49,187 nt of DNA from Rhodospirillales bacterium. GTDB taxonomy: Bacteria; Pseudomonadota; Alphaproteobacteria; Rhodospirillales; Casp-alpha2. Shown here piece by piece: positions 29,201 to 38,032 of this stretch. A program made the translations under genes and the position numbers. The stretch spans positions 1 to 49,187 of the forward strand of contig JAGLED010000012.1 of assembly GCA_023145215.1 (NCBI GenBank), in the 5' to 3' direction. The first letter of the stretch is position 1. The number at the start of each line of letters is the position of its first letter. Under the pieces are notes generated by a model. The model was not told the DNA's origin and ran no database searches. It was given only the letters and a program-made list of their open reading frames with translations.

Positions 29201-29621
29201 GACGGGCGAGGGGCTCAATTTCTCGGAACTCGACGTGCCGTTCGCGTACACCGACGGCGAGATACAAATCTCGGACGCCAAGGCGACGGGCACGTCGCTC
29301 GGCTTCACGGCGTCGGGCTCCGTCTACACCCACGCCGACGTCGTCAATATACAGGGCACGGTGGTACCGGCCTATGCGCTCAACTCGGCGCTCGGCAGGA
29401 TTCCGCTGTTGGGCAATATCTTCGCCGGGACCGAGGACGGCGGCGGCGTGTTCGCGGCCAACTTCTCGGTGACGGGGCCGATCGAGGATCCGGACACGAC
29501 GGTCAACCCGCTGTCGGCGCTGACGCCGGGGATCCTCCGCAACCTGTTCGGCGCGTTCACGCCGGACGGGCCCAAGACGCCGCTGCTCGCCCCCGAAGGG
29601 GCGCCGGTCACCGTTCAGTAG
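26268..29621 (+). CDS. Large AsmA-like/DUF3971 envelope protein (YhdP/TamB-like)
   Basis: A 1,117-residue protein with one N-terminal membrane helix (about 32-52) followed by a very long, almost all-beta periplasmic part with repeated short strands, as in the AsmA/YhdP/TamB superfamily. The C-terminal region (MRVINYRVRNAPLMTRVLSI, then LDVPFAYTDGEIQISDAKA and TVVPAYALNSALGRIPLLG) matches the AsmA-like C-terminal module that occurs with DUF3971. Family members form hydrophobic grooves thought to carry phospholipids between the two membranes, and that role is the best guess. The start is unsure: ATG at 26268 has no clear ribosome site, and GTG at 26340 would begin right before the membrane helix. 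It is divergent from glnE. Confidence 0.85.
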   Translation: MHTCGTDSPGFSGRFGVSNGNAHTVIFKRTFIGLVQLVGGLGAGLAIITLLIAWQLHKGPVSLSFLTPYVERALNQGHRSFRLAIDDTTLTWAGWDRAIELRVKNVRAIDDSGTAQARIPELSMSLSGRALLRGQLAPKFIELLGPEIRVRREESGALGIAVAADAENNGARFATGLLGWLIRKPEPGSPMSYLETVRISGATMTFEDRMTAKNWQAPVGYLKLARAPHGLLAEGSVQIEVENRIADISLHGSFHNEGRRLDLTASFADISPASFASLDPAFTALQVADMPLSGKLIIGTSLEDGINTIGFQVTGEDGTLHLPGPFAQAVAVESLALNGIYNGRKGRLIIDSGEATLVEGSSLSIPAPIDHAFPLVSMAGAGSFDLGTGAADIQRLSLNLGGPVFDLKGKLENTGGNDLLLSAEATLADVAVDSIKTYWPKTLGADAYNWVTTHLGGGRMVQADAALRVAIQGDGAFKVEELGGTMSAENVDVTYLEGMPPVTGVSATMQFDADTFDVVAEEGKSGKIDLAGANIRITGLQKVDQYIDINLQAEAPLPEALALIERDPFNFASAMKIDPKSTLGDSKVDLHLYFILAKDLAVEDVDVKATADLTGVAMNDVVLGRDIRDGTLKLAVDNKKMQVDGNVMMGSVPVALIWDENFLDKAPFRSQYLLAAKIEDLSNVRDLGVDPGPAGDFVSGGVDATVRYTVFDGRSGRVDVNANLERAELRVPVMEWRKAAGDPGWVDVTILIENGLVKSVPSFDVVAGDLTVKGDVKYGPAGLGLERVNLKKVLFGRTDVSGAVISRPDGGWEIGLQGPELEFSPLWERLVGDRPGQDEFDIPDLTIAVELKKMWVEKQKFLSDVSGTFVHKRGIWRTALLDSKLNGGPLLNVNMAPDQQGNRILNVKTDDAGDTLRFFDLFDNMHGGKLELRGRYDDAAADRPLRGKMRVINYRVRNAPLMTRVLSIMALTGIVDALTGEGLNFSELDVPFAYTDGEIQISDAKATGTSLGFTASGSVYTHADVVNIQGTVVPAYALNSALGRIPLLGNIFAGTEDGGGVFAANFSVTGPIEDPDTTVNPLSALTPGILRNLFGAFTPDGPKTPLLAPEGAPVTVQ

Positions 29622-29636
29622 TCGGTTCGCCGGCTT

Positions 29637-29731
29637 CATTCTTCGAGACGCGGCTGCGCCGCTCCTCAGAATGAGGGACGGTCGGTAATTTCCTCATCCT
29701 GAGGAGGCGCAAAGCGCCGTCTCGAAGGATG
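29637..29731. repeat. REP-like palindromic element, family B, copy 1
   Basis: A 95-bp element with imperfect inverted ends (CATTCTTCGAGACG and CGTCTCGAAGGATG, 13 of 14 complementary) and two internal hairpins, one built on CCTCAGAATGAGG-type sequence and one on GGCGC-AAA-GCGCC. A second copy is at 40737-40830. It lies between the convergent AsmA-like and tyrS genes and may stabilise or end both messages. The CTTCGAGAC...CCTCA-GATGAGG type of repeat is common in alphaproteobacterial genomes. Confidence 0.9.
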
Positions 29732-29744
29732 TGTATGGGGGAAC

Positions 29745-30998
29745 TCAGACCGGCCTGACCAGCGCGTGGCGCTTCTTGCCCGCCGATAGCTTGATCACAC
29801 CGTCCGCGTTGATGGCCTCGGTCCCGATGTTGGTGCGCTCGTCCGACACCTGCGCATCGTTGATCCTGGCGCCGCCGCCCTTGATCAGGCGTCGGGCGTC
29901 GCCGTTCGACGACGCGAGGCCCGCCTGCGTGAACAGGGTCAGGACGCCGATCCCGGCCTCGATCTCGGCACGGGCGATTTCGACGGTCGGCAGGCTTTCG
30001 CCCATGCCGCCCTGCTCGAACGTGGTTTCTGCCGTCTTGCGGGCTTCGGCAGCCGCGTCCGCGCCACGGCAGAGTTTCGTCGCTTCGTCGGCGAGGACTT
30101 TCTTGGCGTCGTTGATCGCCGCCCCTTCGAGCGCTTCAAGCCGGGCGATCTCGTCCAGCGGCAGTTCCGTGAAGAGCTTGAGAAACCGCCCGACGTCGGC
30201 GTCTTCGGTATTGCGCCAGTATTGCCAGTAATCGTAGTGGCTGAGCGCATCGTCGTTGAGCCACACCGCACCGTCGGCGGTCTTGCCCATCTTGGCGCCC
30301 GACGCCGTGGTCAGCAGCGGCGTGGTCAGGCCGTAAAGCTGCTTGTCGGCGACGCGGCGGCCCAGTTCGACCCCGTTGACGATGTTGCCCCACTGGTCCG
30401 AGCCGCCCATCTGCAGTGTGCAGTTGTGGCTCTTGGCCAGTTCGACGAAGTCGTACGCCTGCAGGATCATGTAGTTGAATTCGAGGAACGTCAGCGGCTG
30501 TTCGCGATCCAGCCGCAGCTTGACGCTGTCGAACGTCAGCATCCGGTTGACCGTGAAATGCGGGCCGATGTCGCGCAGAAGCTCGATGTATTTCAGGTTA
30601 TCCAGCCAGTCGGCGTTGTTCACCATGACCGCGTCGGTCGCGCCGTCGCCGAAGGTCAGGTACTTCTGAAACACCTGCTTGATGCCGTTCATGTTGTCGG
30701 CGATGTCGGCGTCGGTCAGCAGCCTGCGGCTTTCGTCCTTGCCGGACGGATCGCCGATGCGCGTCGTGCCGCCGCCCATCAGGACGATCGGCTTGTGACC
30801 CGTCTGCTGGAACAATCTGAGCAGCATGATCGACACCAGCGAGCCCACGTGCAGGCTGGGCGCTGTGCAGTCGAAGCCGATATAGGCCGTGACCGGGCCT
30901 TGGGCGCATTTTTCGTCGAGCGCGTCCAGGTCCGTGCACTGGTGCATGAACCCGCGCTGGATGAGTTGGTTGACGAAATCGGACTTGTATTGGGCCAT
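29745..30998 (-). CDS. tyrS: Tyrosyl-tRNA synthetase
   Basis: A 417-residue class I synthetase that charges tRNA-Tyr. The Rossmann core has the HIGH-type motif as HVGS at 50-53 ([18 protein letters not shown]), the tyrosine pocket around GGSDQWGN at 198-205, and the KMSKS loop as KMGKT at 236-240. The C-terminal S4 RNA-binding domain (about 345-417) contains [17 protein letters not shown]. Length and motifs are those of the common TyrS type. Head to head with anmK with only 43 bases between them, so their promoters must overlap. Confidence 0.97.
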   Translation of the reverse strand: MAQYKSDFVNQLIQRGFMHQCTDLDALDEKCAQGPVTAYIGFDCTAPSLHVGSLVSIMLLRLFQQTGHKPIVLMGGGTTRIGDPSGKDESRRLLTDADIADNMNGIKQVFQKYLTFGDGATDAVMVNNADWLDNLKYIELLRDIGPHFTVNRMLTFDSVKLRLDREQPLTFLEFNYMILQAYDFVELAKSHNCTLQMGGSDQWGNIVNGVELGRRVADKQLYGLTTPLLTTASGAKMGKTADGAVWLNDDALSHYDYWQYWRNTEDADVGRFLKLFTELPLDEIARLEALEGAAINDAKKVLADEATKLCRGADAAAEARKTAETTFEQGGMGESLPTVEIARAEIEAGIGVLTLFTQAGLASSNGDARRLIKGGGARINDAQVSDERTNIGTEAINADGVIKLSAGKKRHALVRPV

Positions 30999-31041
30999 GA
31001 ACGGTCTTGCTGTTTTTGTTGAGGGCGCGGATGATTAGCAC

Positions 31042-32172
31042 ATGCAGACCCTGAGAGACAACGACGTAAAGGGCGGGAAACCGCCACAGAACGGCCAGGT
31101 GCTGACGGCGGTCGGGTTGATGAGCGGCACATCGATGGACGGCATCGACGTCGCGGTCATCGACACCGACGGCGAAACGGTCAAACGGCGCGGTGCGTTC
31201 GCGTCCTATCCCTACGCGCCCGATCTTAGAAAAAAAGTCCAGGCGCTTGCAGGCCGCAAACCGGAAACGGGCGAGCCGACGGCCTCTGTCGCCCGCGATA
31301 TCACCGACGCGCACGCCGAAGCGGTCGAGGATTTCCTGGGCCGCGCCGGGCTTAGCTCGCACGACGTCGATGTCGTCGGCTTTCACGGGCAGACGGTGTT
31401 TCACGACCCGGCGAACGGGGTGACGTGCCAGTTGGGTGACGGTGCCAGATTGGCCGAACGGCTCCGGATCGCGGTCGTCAACGATTTCCGCGCCGCAGAC
31501 GTCGCCGCGGGGGGCGAGGGGGCGCCGTTCGCGCCGTTGTATCACGCCGCGCTCGCCAAGCCGCTGGAACCGCCGGTGTGCGTTTTGAATCTGGGCGGCG
31601 TCGGCAACCTGACGTGGATCAGCCCGGACGGCGGGATCATCGCCTTCGATACCGGGCCGGCGAACGCGCTGCTGGACGACTGGGTGCAGGAAAAGACCGG
31701 CCAGCCGATGGATGCGGACGGTGCCATCGCCAGAAAGGGGAAGGTCGACGAAGACGTGCTCGCCGAATTGCTGGAAAACGATTACTTCGACCAGCCTTAC
31801 CCCAAGTCCCTCGACCGCGATCACTTCGACCCGTCGCCGGTGATCGGTTTGTCGCTCGAGGACGGCGCGGCGACGCTGGTCGCGTTCTCGGCCGAGGCCG
31901 TGAAGCGCGGGCAAAATATACTACCCGCGCTCCCGGAACGCTGGCTGGTGACGGGCGGCGGGCGGCACAATCCCATCATGATGGCGGCGCTCAGACGAGC
32001 GCTCGACCGTCCGGTCGAACCGGTTGAGGCCGCGGGCTGGTCCGGCGACGCGATGGAGGCGCAGGCGTTCGCCTATCTCGCGGTTCGCTCGCTTTATGGA
32101 CTGCCGCTCAGCCTGCCGTCGACGACGGGCGTCACCGAACCGATGCCGGGCGGCGTGCTGCACCGGCCTTGA
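31042..32172 (+). CDS. anmK: Anhydro-N-acetylmuramic acid kinase
   Basis: A 376-residue sugar kinase that opens and phosphorylates 1,6-anhydro-MurNAc released by lytic transglycosylases, giving MurNAc-6-phosphate for cell-wall recycling. The signature GLMSGTSMDGID is near the N-terminus (about 25-36), with VGFHGQTVFHDP, LNLGGVGNLTW and FDTGPANALLDDW further on, and the C-terminal GGGRHNPIMM. All are typical for AnmK. It is divergent from tyrS, a conserved arrangement in Proteobacteria. The first 20 or so residues (before GQVLTAVG) are not conserved-looking, so a slightly later start cannot be excluded. Confidence 0.95.
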   Translation: MQTLRDNDVKGGKPPQNGQVLTAVGLMSGTSMDGIDVAVIDTDGETVKRRGAFASYPYAPDLRKKVQALAGRKPETGEPTASVARDITDAHAEAVEDFLGRAGLSSHDVDVVGFHGQTVFHDPANGVTCQLGDGARLAERLRIAVVNDFRAADVAAGGEGAPFAPLYHAALAKPLEPPVCVLNLGGVGNLTWISPDGGIIAFDTGPANALLDDWVQEKTGQPMDADGAIARKGKVDEDVLAELLENDYFDQPYPKSLDRDHFDPSPVIGLSLEDGAATLVAFSAEAVKRGQNILPALPERWLVTGGGRHNPIMMAALRRALDRPVEPVEAAGWSGDAMEAQAFAYLAVRSLYGLPLSLPSTTGVTEPMPGGVLHRP

Positions 32173-32240
32173 TGCGGGGGACCTCTTTCAGCGGGACGCG
32201 ATAATCCCTACATAACGGGGAGAGAGAAAGGAGGCGGATT

Positions 32241-33257
32241 TTGAGCACTCCCCAATCGAAACTTCCCGCCCTTGATCCGTCGCGCGTCGCCGTGATCGAG
32301 AAATTCGGCGGTAAAATCACCCCCCTCGATCCCATCGGGGCCAAGGTCGAAGGGATCGATCTCGCGGCCCGTAACCCACCCCCCGACGACGTCGTCGCCG
32401 CGCTGGAGCGCGAAATGGCCGAGCGCGGGTTCCTTGTTTTCAAAAGCGAAACACCGTTGACGCCGGACGCCTTCCTGCGCGCCAGTTGCTGGTGGGGCGG
32501 CAAGGAGCTGCACAGTACGCACGGCGTCCATCCGGCGACGCCCGACGCCAATCGCCACATTTTCCGGCTTTCGAACGACCAGCGCCACGGCATCCCGGGG
32601 GTCGGGCCGCAGTGGCACAACGACGGCAGCTTCAATACCGATACGTTTTCTCATGCCGGTTATCACATCATCCGGCCCGCCGAAAACGGCGGCGGCACGT
32701 ATTTCGCCCATCAGGGTGCGGCGTATGACGAACTTTCGCCCGCGCGGCAGGAATTCTGGGGCCGGTTATCGTCCGTGAATGCGACGTCGGGTGCCGTCCA
32801 CCCGATGGTGCACACCCATCCGCTGTCCGGGCGTAAATGCATCTGGCTGCATCTGGGCATGACAGGCGCGGTGATCGAAAAACTACCGGACGCCGATGAT
32901 TTCCGCCTGTTGGAAGCGCAGGAGCTGACGGACCTCTGTCATCAGTACAACGACGTCCTGAACGCCGGCCTGGAGAACGGATACGCCATCAACTTCGAGT
33001 ACGAGGAAAACGATTGCGTGTTCATCGACAACCTGGCCGTCGCGCACCGCGCCGCGCCCGAAGCCCATCTGCCCGTTGATCAGCAGGGCTTGCGGATCAT
33101 GCATCGGAGCACCGTGCGCGGCATTGAGGATCTGGCGCCCGGTTTCGGCCTGCCGCCGGTCGTCAATATCGGCGGCCCCAATCCACTCGGCACAGGCGTC
33201 TGGCATAGCGGCGGCATCGGCTTCAGGTGGGATGACGGAATCCCCATGCAGAACTAG
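32241..33257 (+). CDS. TauD/TfdA-family Fe(II)/2-oxoglutarate dioxygenase
   Basis: A 338-residue non-haem iron oxygenase. The facial triad is H126 and D128 in GPQWHNDGSFN and the distal H269 in NLAVAHRAAP; the 2-oxoglutarate-binding arginine is probably in LRIMHRSTVRG (R285 or R289). Members hydroxylate taurine, herbicides, carnitine precursors and other small molecules; the substrate is unknown. The start is TTG at 32241, chosen because a strong AAAGGAGG lies six bases upstream (32227-32234) and no ATG fits. It is followed 66 bases later by an MFS transporter gene, which may move its substrate. Confidence 0.88.
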   Translation: MSTPQSKLPALDPSRVAVIEKFGGKITPLDPIGAKVEGIDLAARNPPPDDVVAALEREMAERGFLVFKSETPLTPDAFLRASCWWGGKELHSTHGVHPATPDANRHIFRLSNDQRHGIPGVGPQWHNDGSFNTDTFSHAGYHIIRPAENGGGTYFAHQGAAYDELSPARQEFWGRLSSVNATSGAVHPMVHTHPLSGRKCIWLHLGMTGAVIEKLPDADDFRLLEAQELTDLCHQYNDVLNAGLENGYAINFEYEENDCVFIDNLAVAHRAAPEAHLPVDQQGLRIMHRSTVRGIEDLAPGFGLPPVVNIGGPNPLGTGVWHSGGIGFRWDDGIPMQN

Positions 33258-33323
33258 GGTATAACGGTATCAACCGGCTTTACGTGAGGTGAGGCCGTCG
33301 ACCAGAGGGTGAGGGGGCGTTCC

Positions 33324-34637
<1,314 letters not shown>

Positions 34638-34716
34638 ACGTATTCTACGGAGCGGCGGCGCCGGCGTATCCAGGACCCATTTCAAATTTAAAGGATCCGG
34701 CGCGATCGGAGATAGG

Positions 34717-34735
34717 CCCCGGATCAAGTCCGGGG
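34717..34735. terminator. Palindrome between convergent MFS and hydrolase genes
   Basis: CCCCGGATCAAGTCCGGGG folds into a perfect 7-bp GC stem with the loop TCAAG. It lies about 80 bases after the MFS stop and 33 bases from the stop of the convergent hydrolase gene. There is no U-tract. This exact type of palindrome is common between alphaproteobacterial genes, so it may be a dispersed repeat that also ends transcription. Confidence 0.5.
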
Positions 34736-34767
34736 AACCGTTCTCAACCAAATGACAGGATGGAAGC

Positions 34768-35415
34768 TTACTCGACCGTTTCGAGGTTGGTGTCGAGGTA
34801 CTTGTCGACGTGCTTTTCCATGGTCTCCAGGTGGTCGCGGAAGAAGTGGTCGCAGCCCTTCACCACCTTGTAGTCGATGGTGATGTTCTTCTGCTTGCCG
34901 AGCTTGTCGGCGAGCTTGGCGACCGAGTCTTCCGGAATGATGTCGTCGCTGTCGCCGTGTACCATCAGGCCCGACGCCGGGCAGGGGGCGAGGAACGAGA
35001 AATCGTGGATCGACGCCGGCGGGGCGATGGCGATGAAGCCGTTGATCTCCGGGCGGCGCATCATCAACTGCATGGCGATCCAGGCGCCGAACGAGAATCC
35101 GGCGATCCAGCAGCCCGTGGCGTTGGGGTTGTGGCCCTGCATCCAGTCGAGCGCGGCGGCGGCATCGGAAAGTTCACCCAACCCGCTGTCGAAAGCGCCC
35201 TGCGAGCGGCCGACGCCCCGGAAATTGAAGCGCAGCGTCGAGAACCCGCGTTTGGAAAACGCGTGGTAGAGCGAGTACACCACCTTGTTGTTCATGGTGC
35301 CGCCATGCTGCGGATGCGGATGCAGGATGAGCGCCACCGGCGCGTCATCGCGCTTGGCGTGCTGATAGCGGCCTTCGAGGCGGCCTTCCGGTCCGTTGAA
35401 AATCACGTCGGGCAT
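34768..35415 (-). CDS. Alpha/beta hydrolase
   Basis: A 215-residue small serine hydrolase. The nucleophile is S108 in the elbow GFSFG, the acid is in HGDSDDIIP (D155-D158) and the base is H190 in KGCDHFF. The opening [18 protein letters not shown] holds the oxyanion-region motif HPHPQ-GGTM typical of this family of small alpha/beta hydrolases (the YpfH/Aes-unlike, DUF-type group). The substrate is unknown. It is head to head with cysE across a 234-base gap that holds the SUF-operon promoter. Confidence 0.88.
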   Translation of the reverse strand: MPDVIFNGPEGRLEGRYQHAKRDDAPVALILHPHPQHGGTMNNKVVYSLYHAFSKRGFSTLRFNFRGVGRSQGAFDSGLGELSDAAAALDWMQGHNPNATGCWIAGFSFGAWIAMQLMMRRPEINGFIAIAPPASIHDFSFLAPCPASGLMVHGDSDDIIPEDSVAKLADKLGKQKNITIDYKVVKGCDHFFRDHLETMEKHVDKYLDTNLETVE

Positions 35416-35525
35416 GGGTGGAACCTCTACTTTAGAAAGACTTCAAAAAATCGAGTGGCTTTGTCGGATACTCCGACGGGGGTTGTGGCTTTTGCCGCCT
35501 CGGAACAACTGAAATTGTCCCTGAT

Positions 35526-35550
35526 AAACTTGACCACATTACTCGGACTT
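35526..35550 (+). promoter_or_regulatory. Putative type 1 IscR-binding site
   Basis: The 25-base stretch contains TTGACC-ACAT-TACTCGG, an imperfect dyad that matches the E. coli type 1 IscR consensus (YYGACT-RWWW-YAGTCRR core, flanked by ATA and TAT) at about 18 of 25 positions by my count. It covers the -35 box and spacer of the promoter at 35530-35558, as expected for repression by [2Fe-2S]-IscR. An IscR gene lies two genes downstream, so the site predicts autoregulation. Confidence 0.65.
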
Positions 35551-35558
35551 ATTATATA
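35530..35558 (+). promoter_or_regulatory. Sigma70 promoter of the cysE-iscR-suf operon
   Basis: TTGACC (35530-35535) and TATATA (35553-35558) are spaced by exactly 17 bases, one of the best promoter matches in the window. The cysE start is about 90 bases further on, leaving a leader of about 80 bases that contains a GC-rich stretch. It is overlapped by the putative IscR site. Confidence 0.65.
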
Positions 35559-35649
35559 CCCCTTAAGAAAGTGCGCTTTTTATTTCATGACATGGGCGCA
35601 GCCCGGATTTAGCGCAACCCCGGGGCGCAGTGAACATAAAGAAGATGCC

Positions 35650-36408
35650 ATGGTTTTCAAGAGATTAAAGGCCGATTTGGACGCCTTTCTGGAACGCGAC
35701 CCGGCCGCGCGGTCCCGATGGGAAGTCGTCATTCTGTATCAGGGCTTCCACGCGGTCGTGTTCTACCGCTTCGCGCACTGGCTGTGGCAGTCGGGCCTGC
35801 GCTTCCTTGGGCGGTTCGTGTCGCAGGTCGGACGCCTGTTCACGGGGATCGAGATCCACCCGGGTGCGACCATCGGCTGCTGCTTCGTGATCGACCACGG
35901 CTCCGGTGTGGTGATCGGCGAAACCGCCGAGATCGGCGACAACGTCACCCTTTATCATGACGTCACGCTGGGCGGTGTCGCCCCCAGCGTCGACAGCCAC
36001 ACGCAGGTCGGCGTCAAACGCCACCCGACGCTCGGCAACGGCGTGATCGTCGGTTCCGGCGCGCAGATCCTGGGCCCGATCACGGTCGGCAACGATGCGC
36101 GTGTCGGCGCCAACGCGGTCGTGACCAACGACGTGCCGGCCGGCGTCACGGCGGTCGGAATCCCGGCCAAGATCGTGATGCCGAAGGACAAGACCAAGAC
36201 CGGCGAGTTCCGCGCTTACGCGACGACGCCGGAAGGCGTCCCCGATCCGGTGCAGCAGGTCCTGGACCAGATGCGCCAGTCCCTTTCCGAATTGAAAGGG
36301 CGTGTCGACGAGCTTGAGAAAGAGCGCGACGACCTGCGCAAGCGGCTTGATACCCGCGACGACGACGAGGACGACGGCAAGAGCGGCCGTAAGACGTCAG
36401 TGGCCTAA
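35650..36408 (+). CDS. cysE: Serine O-acetyltransferase
   Basis: A 252-residue enzyme that makes O-acetylserine, the carbon acceptor for cysteine synthesis. It is the short type: a brief helical N-terminus (about 1-60), then the left-handed beta-helix of hexapeptide repeats ([16 protein letters not shown] through AVGIPAKIV). The catalytic region [18 protein letters not shown] and the loop GGVAPSV are conserved. The C-terminus is longer than usual: a helical, coiled-coil-like segment ([20 protein letters not shown]) followed by an acidic tail. The start at 35650 ([10 protein letters not shown]) has AAAGAAG upstream. It is the first gene of the IscR-controlled run, 18 bases ahead of iscR, so cysteine supply is tied to cluster assembly. 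Confidence 0.95.
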   Translation: MVFKRLKADLDAFLERDPAARSRWEVVILYQGFHAVVFYRFAHWLWQSGLRFLGRFVSQVGRLFTGIEIHPGATIGCCFVIDHGSGVVIGETAEIGDNVTLYHDVTLGGVAPSVDSHTQVGVKRHPTLGNGVIVGSGAQILGPITVGNDARVGANAVVTNDVPAGVTAVGIPAKIVMPKDKTKTGEFRAYATTPEGVPDPVQQVLDQMRQSLSELKGRVDELEKERDDLRKRLDTRDDDEDDGKSGRKTSVA

Positions 36409-36426
36409 GGCCAAAGGAGAAGTATC

Positions 36427-36900
36427 GTGAAACTCAGCACCAAAGGACGCTACGCCGTGATGGCGATGGTCGATTTGGCGACCCAGACGGACGGGAAGCC
36501 TATCGCACTCGCCGATGTCGCGGAGCGTCAGGAAATTTCGCTTTCGTATCTGGAACAGTTGTTCGGCCGGTTGCGCCGCGGTCAGCTCGTGAAAAGCGTG
36601 CGCGGTCCGGGTGGCGGCTACCTGCTGGCGCGCGACGCGTCCGAAATCCGCGTCGCCGACGTCATTATGGCGGTCGACGAGCCGATCAAGGCGACCCGCT
36701 GTACCCCCGGCAGCCCGTCCGGTTGCCAGGGCCGCCAGCAGCGCTGCCTGACCCATGATCTTTGGGAAGAGCTGGGAAACCAGATCTATCTGTTTTTAAG
36801 CTCGGTCTCCCTTGCCGACGTGGCCGACCGCCGCGTGCTCGGTTCCAGCGGCATCCTGTATTCGCAGTCCCGCGACCAGCAGATCGCCGCAGGCGAGTAA
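36427..36900 (+). CDS. iscR: Rrf2-family iron-sulfur regulator IscR
   Basis: A 157-residue repressor with a winged-helix domain (MKLSTKGRYAVMAMVDLA, recognition helix ISLSYLEQLFGRLRR, wing VRGPGGGYLLAR). The cluster ligands are C92, C100, C107 and H110 in RCTPGSPSGCQGRQQRCLTH, that is C-x7-C-x6-C-x2-H; E. coli IscR has C-x5-C-x5-C-x2-H, so the spacing differs but all four ligands are there. With its [2Fe-2S] cluster IscR represses the operon; without it the operon is opened. The matching site is in front of cysE. An 18-base gap separates it from cysE, and the next gene starts 23 bases on. Confidence 0.95.
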   Translation: MKLSTKGRYAVMAMVDLATQTDGKPIALADVAERQEISLSYLEQLFGRLRRGQLVKSVRGPGGGYLLARDASEIRVADVIMAVDEPIKATRCTPGSPSGCQGRQQRCLTHDLWEELGNQIYLFLSSVSLADVADRRVLGSSGILYSQSRDQQIAAGE

Positions 36901-36922
36901 CGGGACCAGGGGACCCTCACCG

Positions 36923-38032
36923 ATGACGGCCTGCTACCTCGATCATAACGCGACGACGCCGCTGGGCCTGCCTGCCCAGGGAGCGATGGCGCGTGCCATG
37001 GAGGTGACGGGCAATGCGTCGTCGGTTCACGGGTTCGGCCGTGAGGCGCGAAAGATCGTCGAGGATGCGCGCGCCAGGGTCGCCGAGCTGGCCGGGATTG
37101 CGCCCGCCAACGTGATCTTTACGTCGGGCGGTTCGGAAGCCAACAACACCATTCTTCGCGGTGTCGCCGCCGATACGATCATCACCAGTGCCGTCGAGCA
37201 TGCCTCCGTACTGGATGCGAGTCCGGATGCCGCGCGGGCTCCCGTCGATGCGGACGGCGGCGTCGATGTGGACGCGCTTTCCGCGATGCTTTCAAAAACG
37301 GATGGCCGGGGGCTTGTCTCCGTGATGGCGGCGAACAATGAAACGGGTGTGGTTCAGCCGGTCGCCGAGATTTCCAAACTTTGCAAGGACGCCGGCGCGA
37401 TCTTGCACGTCGACGCGATCCAGTGGGCCGGCAAGCGGCCGCTGTTCGAGATCACGGCGTATGCCGACGTGCTCACATTGTCCGCACATAAATTCAACGG
37501 CCCGTCGGGCGTGGGCGCGATCCTCGTCAAGGATGGGATCGCGTTCGAGCCCCTGATCAAGGGCGGCGGGCAGGAACGCCGCCGCCGGGCGGGTACGGAA
37601 AACGTCATCGGAGTAGCCGGGTTCGGCGCGGCGGCCGAGGCTGCCGTGAACGATGTCCGGGATTTTGGTAAGCTCGCGGAACTGCGCGACCGGATCGAAA
37701 GCGAACTCTCGGGCGATGCCAAATTCTACGGCGGCAATGCCGACCGGCTCGCCAACACGACGTGTATCGGCATGCCGGGGGTATCGGCGGAAACCCAGGT
37801 GATGGCGTTCGATCTGGCGGGCATCGCCGTCAGCGCCGGTTCGGCATGCTCATCGGGTAAGGTTGAGCCGAGCCACGTGCTTATTGCGATGGGCGTTTCG
37901 AAGCAGGAAGCGGCCGAGGCCGTGCGTGTGTCACTCGGGACGTCGACGACCGCAGACGAGGTCGAGAAATTCATCAAGGCGTGGCGCGATCTGCGCGCCC
38001 GCACCCGGAAAGATGCGGAGGCGGCGGCATGA
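36923..38032 (+). CDS. Cysteine desulfurase, NifS/IscS-like, paralogue 1
   Basis: A 369-residue PLP enzyme of the class V aminotransferase family that takes sulfur from cysteine. The PLP lysine is K190 in LSAHKFNGPSG, the motif TSGGSEANNT is at 67-76 and the persulfide cysteine is C309 in SAGSACSSGK. The start at 36923 (MTACYLDHNATTP) is the natural one; the upstream open frame lies inside iscR. It is a group I enzyme like the next gene but clearly different in sequence and shorter. The stop overlaps the start of paralogue 2 as ATGA. Having two such genes before sufB suggests a duplication, and one may serve another sulfur pathway such as tRNA thiolation. Confidence 0.92.
   Translation: MTACYLDHNATTPLGLPAQGAMARAMEVTGNASSVHGFGREARKIVEDARARVAELAGIAPANVIFTSGGSEANNTILRGVAADTIITSAVEHASVLDASPDAARAPVDADGGVDVDALSAMLSKTDGRGLVSVMAANNETGVVQPVAEISKLCKDAGAILHVDAIQWAGKRPLFEITAYADVLTLSAHKFNGPSGVGAILVKDGIAFEPLIKGGGQERRRRAGTENVIGVAGFGAAAEAAVNDVRDFGKLAELRDRIESELSGDAKFYGGNADRLANTTCIGMPGVSAETQVMAFDLAGIAVSAGSACSSGKVEPSHVLIAMGVSKQEAAEAVRVSLGTSTTADEVEKFIKAWRDLRARTRKDAEAAA

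Noticed and set aside
27141-29639. Very long open frame on the minus strand opposite the AsmA-like gene (over 800 codons)
   Set aside because: It is antisense to a gene with clear membrane and domain features; its product is Arg/His/Val-rich with no recognisable motif, as usual for GC-rich shadow frames.
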